Source of the DNA: Syntrophaceae bacterium UBA6252
GTDB lineage: Bacteria > Desulfobacterota > Syntrophia > Syntrophales > UBA6807
DNA length: 64,000 bases
Direction of reading: 5' to 3'
NCBI GenBank assembly: GCA_002441265.1
Contig: DJVQ01000045.1
Coordinates: 1 to 64,000 of the forward strand
Of this stretch, positions 7,807 through 15,743 are shown one piece after another. Every line of letters begins with the position of its first letter. The first letter of the stretch is position 1. The notes beneath the pieces were generated by a model. That model was not told the origin of the DNA. It saw only the letters and a list, made by a program, of their open reading frames with translations, and did not search any database. The translations under genes and the position numbers were made by a program.

Positions 7807-7830
7807 AGAACCGATAAGGGGTTCTTTTTT
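7807..7830 (+). terminator. intrinsic terminator inside the 5' leader (possible attenuator)
   Basis: AGAACC (7807-7812) pairs with GGTTCT (7820-7825) around a 7-nt loop, and T continues to 7830 to give a run of six. It lies about 90 nt upstream of the dehydrogenase start and downstream of the candidate promoter, so readthrough would be needed for expression from that promoter. The 300-bp interval 7621-7920 holds nothing else that I recognise. Confidence 0.5.
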
Positions 7831-7920
7831 CCCGGGATGTAACCGAGAGTGCGGAGCTGTGCCTTGCAGCGGCATCAAGTTCTATAAAATAAACTTCAAA
7901 GGACAAAGGAACGTTTTCCA

Positions 7921-9582
7921 ATGGCTGATTCTAGAAACGATTCGTTGAATGTGTCCATCTCCCCTTCGGGGGAAAGTTTTCCCCTTCCCGGCGAGGATGA
8001 TTACCGGAAGGAATTCGAAATGCTGAAGGACCTCGTCGGCAGGGAGCGGGGGAAAGGCCGCGAGATCGTCGTCGTCATGGGGCTCGGGTTCGTCGGCGCG
8101 GTCATGGCGGGGGTCATCGCGGACTCCGTGGACCGCAAGACCGGCCGGTCCATGAAATTCGTCATCGGGATGCAGCGTCCGTCGCCCCGGTCCTTCTGGA
8201 AGATTCCGTGGATGCAGCGGGGGACGGCGCCGGTGGAGGCGGAGGACCCCGAGGTGGCCCCCATGATCGACCGCTGCGTGAACGAAAAGAAGACGCTCAC
8301 GGCCACCTTCACGTACGATGTCCTCTCCCTGGCCGACGTGGTCGTTGTGGACGTCCAGTGCGACTACCAGAAGGACACCCTCGGCGACGTGGTTCAGGGA
8401 AAGGCGGATATCGGCGCGCTCGAGGAGGCGCTTCGGATCATCGGGGAGAAGATCGGGCCGGACTGCATGGTTCTCATCGAGACGACGGTCCCCCCGGGAA
8501 CGACGGAATACGTCGCCTATCCCATCGTCCGGAAGGCCTTCGAGAGGAGAGGACTGAAGGGACGGGAACCCCTCATCGCCCATTCCTTCGAACGGGTCAT
8601 GCCGGGCAGGGAATACGTTTCCTCCATCCGGGATTTCTGGCGGGTCTGCAGCGGAATCAACGAGGAGTCGAAGAAGCGGGTGGTCCGGTTTCTGTCGGAA
8701 GTCCTGAACGTGGAAAAGTTTCCCCTCACGCTGCTGGACCGGCCCATCGAGAGCGAGACCTGCAAGATCGTCGAAAACTCTTACAGGGCGACGATTCTTG
8801 CCTATCTCCACGAGTGGAGCCTCTTCTCGGAACGGAACGGCATCGACCTCATCAAGGTGCTCAAAGCCATCAAGGTGCGGCCCACCCATTCGAACATCAT
8901 CTTCCCCGGTCCGGGGATCGGCGGGTACTGCCTTCCCAAGGACGGTGGGCTCGGGCTGTGGTCCTACCAGACGCTCATGGGGTTCGAGGACGACATTTTC
9001 CGTATCACGCCCATGGCGATCAACATCAACGACACCCGGTCCCTCCACGCGGCCCAGCTGGTCCGGGACGCCCTCCGGAACATGGGGAAGATCGTGGCGG
9101 CCTGCAAGGTGGCCCTCCTGGGGGCCTCCTACCGGGAGGACGTGGGGGACACGCGGTACAGCGGTTCGGAGATCATCGTTCGGAAGCTTGCCGAGATGGG
9201 GGCCGACGTGTCGGTTCACGATCCTTACGTGAAGCACTGGTGGGAATTCGAGAAACAGGAGACCTACCCCGCCCCCGGCCATTCCTGGTCCCGGTTTTTC
9301 CGGAATCAGGAGAAGCTGACGGAACTCCGGATTCAGGAGAACCTGGCCGATTGCCTGAAGGACGCCGACGCCGTGGTGCTTGCGGTGCGTCACGAGTCTT
9401 ATCTGAAACTCGAACCGGAAGACATTGTTGCCATGACGGGCCGACCCGTCGCGGTGGTCGACTGCTTCGGCATCCTGGACGACGACAGGATCCAGCGGTA
9501 TTTCGAGCTGGGATGTGAAGTGAAGGGCCTGGGCCGGGGCCACGTGAAGCGGATCAAGGACCGCGTCCGGAATTCCCGGTGA
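7921..9582 (+). CDS. UDP-glucose/GDP-mannose dehydrogenase family protein
   Basis: NAD-dependent nucleotide-sugar 6-dehydrogenase, making a uronic acid sugar nucleotide for polysaccharide. At 553 residues it is longer than the usual 420-440. A roughly 45-residue N-terminal extension precedes the Rossmann motif VVMGLGFVGAVMA (GLGFVG at 54-59). The middle shows IETTVPPGTTEY and SFERVMPGREY; the catalytic cysteine is Cys337 in GPGIGGYCLPKDG; the C-terminal NAD/UDP domain follows (ALLGASYREDVGDTR). Insertions around residues 78-120 also lengthen the first domain. Substrate (UDP-Glc, UDP-GlcNAc or UDP-ManNAc) cannot be assigned. AAGGA precedes the ATG. It sits between hemL and the secretion operon. 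Confidence 0.88.
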   Translation: MADSRNDSLNVSISPSGESFPLPGEDDYRKEFEMLKDLVGRERGKGREIVVVMGLGFVGAVMAGVIADSVDRKTGRSMKFVIGMQRPSPRSFWKIPWMQRGTAPVEAEDPEVAPMIDRCVNEKKTLTATFTYDVLSLADVVVVDVQCDYQKDTLGDVVQGKADIGALEEALRIIGEKIGPDCMVLIETTVPPGTTEYVAYPIVRKAFERRGLKGREPLIAHSFERVMPGREYVSSIRDFWRVCSGINEESKKRVVRFLSEVLNVEKFPLTLLDRPIESETCKIVENSYRATILAYLHEWSLFSERNGIDLIKVLKAIKVRPTHSNIIFPGPGIGGYCLPKDGGLGLWSYQTLMGFEDDIFRITPMAININDTRSLHAAQLVRDALRNMGKIVAACKVALLGASYREDVGDTRYSGSEIIVRKLAEMGADVSVHDPYVKHWWEFEKQETYPAPGHSWSRFFRNQEKLTELRIQENLADCLKDADAVVLAVRHESYLKLEPEDIVAMTGRPVAVVDCFGILDDDRIQRYFELGCEVKGLGRGHVKRIKDRVRNSR

Positions 9583-9608
9583 CCGGCGGCGAAAAGGGGA
9601 AAAATCCC

Positions 9609-9625
9609 TTGGCTCCATTTTTGCA
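9609..9625 (+). promoter_or_regulatory. sigma-54 (RpoN) promoter of the gsp operon
   Basis: TTGGCTCCATTTTTGCA fits the -24/-12 consensus YTGGCACGRNNNTTGCW at nearly every informative position. GG (9611-9612) and GC (9623-9624) are exactly 10 bases apart. Transcription would start near 9636, just upstream of the AAAGGGTGG ribosome site (9641-9649) and the gspE ATG at 9655. An NtrC-family activator is encoded at 23824-25197. Confidence 0.75.
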
Positions 9626-9654
9626 TACGTAATTCGTCGAAAAGGGTGGCACAA

Positions 9655-11205
9655 ATGGCGATTTCCGACACGACGAACAAGAACAAGGGAAAGGTCCTTA
9701 CCTACCACGAGTACCCGAAGGAACCGGTGGTGGTGGACAACCTTTCCTCGAAATTCATGAAGCAGGCCAAGTTCGTTCCGCTGAAGATCGAGGAAAACAC
9801 CTTGTGGATCGCCATGGCGGACCCTTCCGATTTCACCACCATCGATGCCCTGAAAATGGCCTACGGCCTTTCCATCCAGGCGGTCGAGGGCAGGGAGGAC
9901 GACATCCTCGAGTCGATCGAACGCCTGTACGGGATGGGAAGGCAGTCCATCGAGACCATCATCGAGGAGGCGGGAAAAGGGGTTTACGAAATTTCTACGG
10001 GGGGGGAAGAGGATGCCAACTATCTCCGGGACCTGGCCTCGGAGGCACCCATCATCCGCCTGGTGAACCGCCTGATCCTGAATGCCGTGGAGATGCGGGC
10101 CAGCGACATCCACTTCGAGCCCTTCGAGGACGAGTTCAAGGTCCGGTACCGGATCGACGGGATCCTCCACGAGATCGAGTCGCCGCCCCCGAGGCTCCAG
10201 TCGGCCATCATTTCCCGGGCCAAGATCATGGCCAAGCTCGACATCGCCGAGAGACGCCTTCCCCAGGACGGCAGGATCAAGCTGAAGGTCCTCGACAAGG
10301 AAATCGATTTCCGGGTTTCCACGATTCCCACCATTTTCGGGGAAAGCCTGGTCATGCGGATCCTCGACCGGGAGAGCCTGATCCTCGACCTGGACAAGAT
10401 CGGCTTTCCCAGGGAACTCCTTCCGGAGTACCTCCGGCTGATCGGCCAGCCCTACGGGATGATCCTGGTGACCGGTCCCACGGGAAGCGGGAAGACGTCC
10501 ACGCTTTACACCACCCTGAACAAGATCAACTCGTCGGAAAACAAGATCATCACCCTGGAAGACCCGGTGGAATACCAGTTGAAGGGCATCAACCAGATCC
10601 ACGTGAACGCCAAGATCGGACTGACGTTCGCAAGCGGTCTGCGCTCCATCGTCCGCCAGGACCCGGACGTGATCCTGGTCGGGGAAATCCGCGACCGGGA
10701 GACGGCGGAGATCGCCGTCCAGTCGGCCCTGACGGGACACCTGCTCTTCAGCACCCTCCATACGAACGACGCCCCTGGGGCGATCACCCGGCTTCTCGAC
10801 ATGGGGGTGGAGAATTTCCTTCTCAGCTCCACCCTGCTCGGCATTCTCGCCCAGCGGCTGGTCCGCATGATCTGCCGGCGGTGCAGAAAACCCTATGAAC
10901 CGGAGGAGCGCCTGATCCGATCGATGAATCTGGATCCCGAAGAAAGGCGGAACACGACCTTCTACATCGGGGAGGGGTGCGAGGAATGCCGCAACACGGG
11001 GTTCCGGGGCCGAACGGCCATCTTCGAGTATCTCCCCGTGGATGACGAGATCCGCAAGGAGATCATCCAGTCCTCCGGCACGGACAAGCTCCGGGATGTG
11101 GCCGTCCGGAAGGGGATGGTGACGCTCCGGCGGGACGGCTGGAACAAGGTCCGGCAGGGAATCACCACGATTCAGGAAGTCCTCCGGGTCACCCTGGAAC
11201 AGTGA
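9655..11205 (+). CDS. gspE: type II secretion ATPase GspE
   Basis: Cytoplasmic hexameric ATPase that powers pseudopilus assembly. With ATG 9655 (AAAGGGTGG six bases upstream) it has 516 residues; a GTG at 9646 is in frame but lies within the ribosome site. The N-terminal domain (about 1-130) carries the T2SSE_N fold. The catalytic part shows RASDIHFEPFED, Walker A GPTGSGKTS (about residues 274-281), the Asp box TLEDPVEYQ, Walker B DPDVILVGEIRDRETA and the His box TGHLLFSTLHTNDA. A C-terminal zinc knuckle CRRC...CEEC, typical of GspE, is present. First gene of the operon, 1 bp before gspF, behind the sigma-54 promoter. Confidence 0.97.
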   Translation: MAISDTTNKNKGKVLTYHEYPKEPVVVDNLSSKFMKQAKFVPLKIEENTLWIAMADPSDFTTIDALKMAYGLSIQAVEGREDDILESIERLYGMGRQSIETIIEEAGKGVYEISTGGEEDANYLRDLASEAPIIRLVNRLILNAVEMRASDIHFEPFEDEFKVRYRIDGILHEIESPPPRLQSAIISRAKIMAKLDIAERRLPQDGRIKLKVLDKEIDFRVSTIPTIFGESLVMRILDRESLILDLDKIGFPRELLPEYLRLIGQPYGMILVTGPTGSGKTSTLYTTLNKINSSENKIITLEDPVEYQLKGINQIHVNAKIGLTFASGLRSIVRQDPDVILVGEIRDRETAEIAVQSALTGHLLFSTLHTNDAPGAITRLLDMGVENFLLSSTLLGILAQRLVRMICRRCRKPYEPEERLIRSMNLDPEERRNTTFYIGEGCEECRNTGFRGRTAIFEYLPVDDEIRKEIIQSSGTDKLRDVAVRKGMVTLRRDGWNKVRQGITTIQEVLRVTLEQ

Positions 11206-11206
11206 G

Positions 11207-12436
11207 ATGAATCTTTTTTCCTACAAAGCCGCCGATGCTTCGGGCAAAGTGATCCGGGGGGTTCTGGAGGCCCCGGGGAAAAAGGAGGCGGTGGAGAAAA
11301 TCCACGGCATGGGGTACATCCCCATCCGGATCGATCTTTCGAAGGGCGCCGGCAAGAAGCTGGACTGGAAATTCCTCGACCGGTTCACCTCCGTCTTCAA
11401 CGCGGTCTCCGCCGGGGACGTCATGCTCTTCACCCAGGACCTGTCGGTGCTTCTCAACGCCGGGCTTCCCGTGGACCGCGCCCTGGCCATCCTCATCGAA
11501 GTCACCGGAAAGGACCGGTTCAAGGAGATCATCGGGGAGATCCTGAAGGCCGTCCAGGGGGGCGCCTATCTTTCCGACGCCCTTTCCCGGTATCCCAAGG
11601 TCTTTTCCACCTTTTACGTGAACATGATCCGGGCGGGCGAGACGGGGGGCGTTCTCGGGCCCGTTCTGGAGCGGCTCGGCCTGTTCCTGGAGGGGGCCCA
11701 GGACCTCAGGGACTTCGTCCGTTCCGCCATGGTCTACCCCATGTTTCTCGTCGCAGTCGGAGGCCTTTCCATCATCGTTCTCATGACGTACGTCGTGCCC
11801 AAATTCTCCGTCATCTTCGCCGACATGGGCGATGCGATCCCTTTCACGACGCGGCTCCTTCTCGGACTCAGCGATTTTCTCCGTTCCTGGTGGTGGGCCC
11901 TCTTTCTGGTCATCGTCCTTCTGTACGTCCTTCTCGTACGGTACCTCCGGACCCCCAAGGGAAGACAGTTCTTCGATCAGCTCAAACTCCGCCTTCCCGT
12001 CAGCGGGGACCTGATCCGGAAGATCGAGGTGGCCCGGTTTTCCCGGACCCTGGGAACGCTCACCCGAAGCGGTGTCCCGATCCTCCAGGCGCTCACGCTG
12101 GTAAGGGACATCATCGGAAACCAGGTCATCTCCCGCGCCCTGGGAAAGGTGAACAACCGGGTCAAGGAAGGGGACCGGCTGTCCAAGGCCCTGAACGATT
12201 TGAACCTGTTCCCGTCGCTGGCCGTTCAGATGATCACGGTGGGCGAGGAGACGGGGAGACTGGACGCCATGCTCCTTCGGGTCGCGGAGAACTACGAAAA
12301 AGTCGTGCGAACCACCGTCAGAAGGTTCATCAGCTTTCTCGAACCCGCCATGATCCTCCTCATGGGCGTGATCGTGGGGGTCATCGTGATTTCCATGTTG
12401 ATGGCCATTTTCAGCATGAACGAACTGCCGTTTTAG
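11207..12436 (+). CDS. gspF: type II secretion inner-membrane platform protein GspF
   Basis: Polytopic inner-membrane protein that anchors GspE and the pseudopilus base. The 409 residues begin with MNLFSYKAADASGKVIRG, the family start. Two repeats of the T2SSF domain are visible, each with the pattern FTQDLSVLLNAGLPVDRAL (about 80-98) and FSRTLGTLTRSGVPILQAL (about 280-298) and the motif MIRAGETGG or MITVGEETGRLD. Membrane segments occur after each repeat (VYPMFLVAVGGLSIIVLMTY, a hydrophobic stretch near 225-245, and a C-terminal segment after FLEPAMILLMG). One base separates it from gspE; GspG follows after a strong AGGAGGTGA. Confidence 0.96.
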   Translation: MNLFSYKAADASGKVIRGVLEAPGKKEAVEKIHGMGYIPIRIDLSKGAGKKLDWKFLDRFTSVFNAVSAGDVMLFTQDLSVLLNAGLPVDRALAILIEVTGKDRFKEIIGEILKAVQGGAYLSDALSRYPKVFSTFYVNMIRAGETGGVLGPVLERLGLFLEGAQDLRDFVRSAMVYPMFLVAVGGLSIIVLMTYVVPKFSVIFADMGDAIPFTTRLLLGLSDFLRSWWWALFLVIVLLYVLLVRYLRTPKGRQFFDQLKLRLPVSGDLIRKIEVARFSRTLGTLTRSGVPILQALTLVRDIIGNQVISRALGKVNNRVKEGDRLSKALNDLNLFPSLAVQMITVGEETGRLDAMLLRVAENYEKVVRTTVRRFISFLEPAMILLMGVIVGVIVISMLMAIFSMNELPF

Positions 12437-12450
12437 GAGGTGAAGAAACC

Positions 12451-12882
12451 GTGAAATTGAACAGGAACGCAAAAGGATTCACCCTCATCGAGGTCCTTAT
12501 TGTCATGGTCATTCTGGGCCTTCTGGCCGCCCTCGTGGCGCCCAAGATGTTCGGGAAGGTGGGCAAATCGAAACAGAAGGCCGCCAAGTCCCAGATCGCC
12601 CTTTTCGAAACCGCCCTCGACACCTACCGCCTGGACGTGGGAAAATATCCCCTGACCGAACAGGGACTGCAGGCGCTCCGGACAAAGCCGGAGGATGTGG
12701 AGCGGTGGGACGGCCCCTACCTGCCCAAGGACATTCCACTCGATCCCTGGGGTCACGAGTACCGTTACGAGTCTCCCGGCCAGAACGGGGATTGCGACAT
12801 CGTTTCCTACGGCCTGGACGGCAAGGAGGGCGGCGAGGGAGAAGACGAGGACATCACGAACTGGAAAGAACTGAAAGACTAG
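12451..12882 (+). CDS. gspG: major pseudopilin GspG
   Basis: Main subunit of the periplasmic pseudopilus. GTG start at 12451 is chosen for the AGGAGGTGAAG six bases upstream. The 143-residue precursor has a short basic leader (KLNRNAKG) cut by prepilin peptidase before FTLIEVLIVMVIL, with Glu at mature position 5. The globular part has KYPLTEQGLQALRTKP and the C-terminal calcium-binding loop DIVSYGLDGKEGGEGEDEDI, both hallmarks of GspG. No prepilin peptidase (GspO) is encoded in this window, so it must be elsewhere. Confidence 0.97.
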   Translation: MKLNRNAKGFTLIEVLIVMVILGLLAALVAPKMFGKVGKSKQKAAKSQIALFETALDTYRLDVGKYPLTEQGLQALRTKPEDVERWDGPYLPKDIPLDPWGHEYRYESPGQNGDCDIVSYGLDGKEGGEGEDEDITNWKELKD

Positions 12883-12893
12883 GAGAACCATCC

Positions 12894-13457
12894 ATGAACG
12901 GCCGGAACCGGACCGGCCTTTGCGGCCGATCGGCCGCCGGCGGGCGGCGGGCAGGCCATTCCCGGTCCGGGTTCACCCTTCTCGAACTCCTTGTCGTTCT
13001 CGCAATCATCGGTCTGTCCGCCTTCCTCGTCGGACCGAGAATCGCCGACTCCCTTTCCAATATGGAGTTCGTCTCGGCGGTAAAAAAAGTGGCCGCCTCC
13101 CTCCGGTATGCCCGGAACCGGGCCGCCGTTGAAAGGATCCCCTGCAGGGCGAAGGTCGATTTCGGGGAGAACCGTCTGGTCATCGTCTGCGGGGACGGTG
13201 AAACGGAGGAGGGGGAAGAAGCGAAAGGCGCGGGAGACAAGGAGTATCGTCTTCCCAAGGGAGTCCGGTGGAGCAGGGTCATCCGGGAAGAAGAGGAATG
13301 GGATTCGGGAACCGCGGAGATTCTCTTTCTTCCATCGGGCGGAAGCAGCGGCGGCATTGTCCTCATGAAGAACGACCGGGAAAGGGTCTATGAAATCTCC
13401 GTCGACTTCGTCACCGGCATGGTCTCGCTGAAGGAGGCGGGCGATGAAGGCGTCTGA
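12894..13457 (+). CDS. gspH: minor pseudopilin GspH
   Basis: Minor pseudopilin of the pseudopilus. The 187-residue precursor has an unusually long leader of about 26 residues rich in Arg and Gly before the processing site G^FTLLELLVVLAIIG, with Glu5 present. The globular part carries SLRYARNRAAVERIPC, the pattern shared by GspH/FimT pilins, and an acidic loop (GDGETEEGEEAKGAG). It could start at a later codon if the leader is normal length, but AGGAGAACC precedes the chosen ATG. It overlaps gspI by 14 bp. Confidence 0.88.
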   Translation: MNGRNRTGLCGRSAAGGRRAGHSRSGFTLLELLVVLAIIGLSAFLVGPRIADSLSNMEFVSAVKKVAASLRYARNRAAVERIPCRAKVDFGENRLVIVCGDGETEEGEEAKGAGDKEYRLPKGVRWSRVIREEEEWDSGTAEILFLPSGGSSGGIVLMKNDRERVYEISVDFVTGMVSLKEAGDEGV

Positions 13458-13875
13458 CGGTTTTTTCCTCCGGACCGGGGGAAAACCACGGGGATTCACT
13501 CTACTGGAAACCCTGGTGGCCCTGTCGGTCCTTGCCATTGCCCTGGTTGTCGTCCTCCAGCTCTTCTCCGGCGGGCTGAAGGCGGGAAAGGCGTCGGACG
13601 ACTATACCCGGGCCGTCTTCCACGGCCGTGAGAAAATGGAGGAAATCCTTCTTGTAACCCCTCTCGAGGCGGGGATCATGGAAGGGGACTGCGACGGGAA
13701 GTACCGCTGGCAGACGGAAGTGGCTCCCATCGAGCTGCCGGAGGAGGAAGCGCAAGTCCTCCCGTTCCGGATGATGGAAATCACGGTCCGGATTTTCTGG
13801 AGCCAGGGTATCCGGGACAAGCGGTTCGAACTCCATACGACGAAGATCCTGGAAAAAGAACCCGCCGCCACATGA
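13444..13875 (+). CDS. gspI: minor pseudopilin GspI
   Basis: Minor pseudopilin thought to initiate pseudopilus assembly with GspJ and GspK. 143 residues; the leader ends KPRG before FTLLETLVALSVLAIAL, with Glu5. The globular part has GREKMEEIL and the terminal strands FRMMEITVRIFW, consistent with GspI. The start lies inside gspH (14-bp overlap) after AAGGAGGCGGGCG, showing translational coupling. Confidence 0.88.
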   Translation: MKASDGFFLRTGGKPRGFTLLETLVALSVLAIALVVVLQLFSGGLKAGKASDDYTRAVFHGREKMEEILLVTPLEAGIMEGDCDGKYRWQTEVAPIELPEEEAQVLPFRMMEITVRIFWSQGIRDKRFELHTTKILEKEPAAT

Positions 13876-13926
13876 CCGTATGAACGGGGGCGTTCACCGT
13901 CAACGGAAATCCGCAGGACAGGGAAC

Positions 13927-14574
13927 ATGATGCTTCGGATGTCTTCGGGAAAAAAAGGATTCACCCTTCTCGAACTCCTTCTTTCCATGACGATTCTCTC
14001 CATGATCACCGTTCTCGCTTTCGGGGCGCTTCGGCTGGGGGTCCGGTCCTGGGAAAAGGGAGAGAAAACCGTTGAAACGAAGCAGCGCGTGCGGATCGTT
14101 CTGAACCTTCTCCAGCGGCAGTTCGCCTCCATGGACCGAACCGCCATGGAAGGCGACACCGCAAACGTGTTCGCCTTCCGGGGAGAGGACAAGACCCTTT
14201 CCTTCCTCTCACGGGTGGCCCTCGTTCCCGGAAACCTTTATGGCACGGTTTATGCAAAATATGAGGTCCGAAAGAACGATGACGGAGAAGGAGAGACCCT
14301 CGCGTTTTATGAAAAGAACCGGATTTTCCTGCCCGGCGCGGAAAGCCTGGAGAAGATCCGGGAAGAGGATTTCCATGACCTCCTCAAAGGATTTCAGGAC
14401 ATCTCCTTTTCCTACCTGAAGCCGGGAGAGGAAGACGGACCGCCGGAATGGCAGGATACATGGGATCCCGATGCCGACGGGCCCGTTCCCCTGGCCGTGA
14501 GGCTGACCGTCGAGGAGGATGAAACGTCTCCACCCATCGGGATGCTGGCCCGGATCGTTGCGGAGACCGGATAG
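13927..14574 (+). CDS. gspJ: minor pseudopilin GspJ
   Basis: Minor pseudopilin of the tip complex. 215 residues; the leader MMLRMSSGKKG precedes FTLLELLLSMTILSMI with Glu5. VRIVLNLLQRQFASMDR and the later PLAVRLTVEED correspond to the GspJ pilin fold. It lies 51 bp after gspI and 6 bp before gspK. Order I-J-K is the canonical order. Confidence 0.88.
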   Translation: MMLRMSSGKKGFTLLELLLSMTILSMITVLAFGALRLGVRSWEKGEKTVETKQRVRIVLNLLQRQFASMDRTAMEGDTANVFAFRGEDKTLSFLSRVALVPGNLYGTVYAKYEVRKNDDGEGETLAFYEKNRIFLPGAESLEKIREEDFHDLLKGFQDISFSYLKPGEEDGPPEWQDTWDPDADGPVPLAVRLTVEEDETSPPIGMLARIVAETG

Positions 14575-14580
14575 GCCGTC

Positions 14581-15567
14581 ATGGCAAGAAACGAACGCGG
14601 CATCGCCCTGTTTCTCGTTCTTTGGGTTCTGGCCCTGCTTACCGTCATCGTGGGCGAGTTCTGCCACGCCATGAGAACGGAGGTCAACATCACGAGAAAC
14701 TTCAAGGAGGAAACGGAAGCCCGTTACTTCGCCCTGGCCGGAATTAACCGCGCGGTCCTGGAATTGGTCCGAAACGACCGAATCACCCCGAAAGAGGAAA
14801 ATACGGAAGAAGTGGTGGAAACGGCCCCGCGCTGGCGGGTGAACGCGGAATTGCCTCCCGTTCCCTATGGAACGGGACAGTTCACCGTCGTCCTTGGGAA
14901 CGAAATCGGCAAGATCAACCTCAACCTCGCCGACGAGGCCCTGCTTAAGATCCTCCTGAACGGATTCGACCTGCCGGAGGAAGATGTCGCCGTCATCGTC
15001 GATTCCATTCAGGACTGGAGAGACGAGGACAACGCGCACCGGCTGAACGGCGCCGAGGACGACTACTACAAGTCACTTCCGGAGCCTTATGAAAGCAGGG
15101 ACGGCGACTTCGAATCGGTGGAGGAGCTTCTCCTGGTGAGGGGCGTGACCCGGGAGATCTTCTTCGGCGGCCTCCGGGACAGGGTGACCGTTTTCCGGGA
15201 GGACGACAAGAAGTCCCAACTGAAAAAAATCAGGAAGAAACAGACCGCCCAGAGCATCAACATCAACGCCGCCCCTCGGGAAGTCCTTCTTGCCCTGCCG
15301 CAGATGACCGAGGACCTCGTGTCGCTGGTCATGGAGTACCGGAAAACGAAGGATTTCACGACTTCATCGGAACTGGCCGAAATCCTGGGGCCCGAGGTGT
15401 ACGCCGCGGTCGCCCCCTATCTCACGTTTGCCTGGTCCCCTTTCTACACCATCCGCTCCACGGGCCGGGCAGGAGCAGGAGAGGCGCAAAGCGCCATCGA
15501 AGCCATTGTGCAGCTGGACAGGCGGAGCAAGACGGGGTACCGAATCCTGTCCTGGAAAGAAGACTGA
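14581..15567 (+). CDS. gspK: minor pseudopilin GspK (tip protein)
   Basis: Largest minor pseudopilin, capping the pseudopilus. 328 residues. The processing site is RG^IALFLVLWVLALL: mature position 5 is Leu rather than Glu, as is characteristic of GspK. It continues ARYFALAGINRAVLEL and includes the helix-hairpin-helix-like alpha domain (INLNLADEALLKILLNGFDLP; SININAAPREVLLALP). The stop codon lies within a 10-bp direct repeat that recurs 161 bp downstream, so the end of this gene is the boundary of an apparent insertion. Confidence 0.93.
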   Translation: MARNERGIALFLVLWVLALLTVIVGEFCHAMRTEVNITRNFKEETEARYFALAGINRAVLELVRNDRITPKEENTEEVVETAPRWRVNAELPPVPYGTGQFTVVLGNEIGKINLNLADEALLKILLNGFDLPEEDVAVIVDSIQDWRDEDNAHRLNGAEDDYYKSLPEPYESRDGDFESVEELLLVRGVTREIFFGGLRDRVTVFREDDKKSQLKKIRKKQTAQSININAAPREVLLALPQMTEDLVSLVMEYRKTKDFTTSSELAEILGPEVYAAVAPYLTFAWSPFYTIRSTGRAGAGEAQSAIEAIVQLDRRSKTGYRILSWKED

Positions 15568-15730
15568 CGGCTTTGTAAAAAGTTCCCATGCCGCCCCTTC
15601 CTCCCTCGTTCCTGCGGCGTACACCCCGTACGCTTCAGTCCCCGGGATTCGGGCGCCTTGCCTCCGGAGCTTTTGCTTTGCCGTTCAGAAAGAATCGTTT
15701 TGATTCGTTGAGCGTTCGTCAAGACTGACG
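15560..15730. repeat. MITE-like intergenic element between gspK and gspL
   Basis: The 10-mer AAGACTGACG occurs at 15560-15569 and again at 15721-15730, like a target duplication. Inside, ACGGCTTTGTAAAAAG (from 15567) and CTTTTGCTTTGCCGT (ending 15684) form imperfect inverted ends, and GCGTAC-ACCCC-GTACGC (15617-15633) is a perfect hairpin. There is no coding capacity. From memory it resembles short dispersed intergenic repeats of deltaproteobacteria, which I cannot check here. It breaks the otherwise tight gene spacing of the operon. Confidence 0.5.
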
Positions 15731-15743
15731 CCGGGAGGATCCG

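Noticed and set aside
6205..7878. 557-codon minus-strand open frame opposite hemL
   Set aside because: Antisense shadow of hemL with low-complexity composition.
7882..10761. Long minus-strand open frame opposite the dehydrogenase and gspE
   Set aside because: Open only because of high-GC codon bias on the plus strand; its product is rich in Gly, Asp, His and Pro without motifs, and the plus-strand genes are certain.
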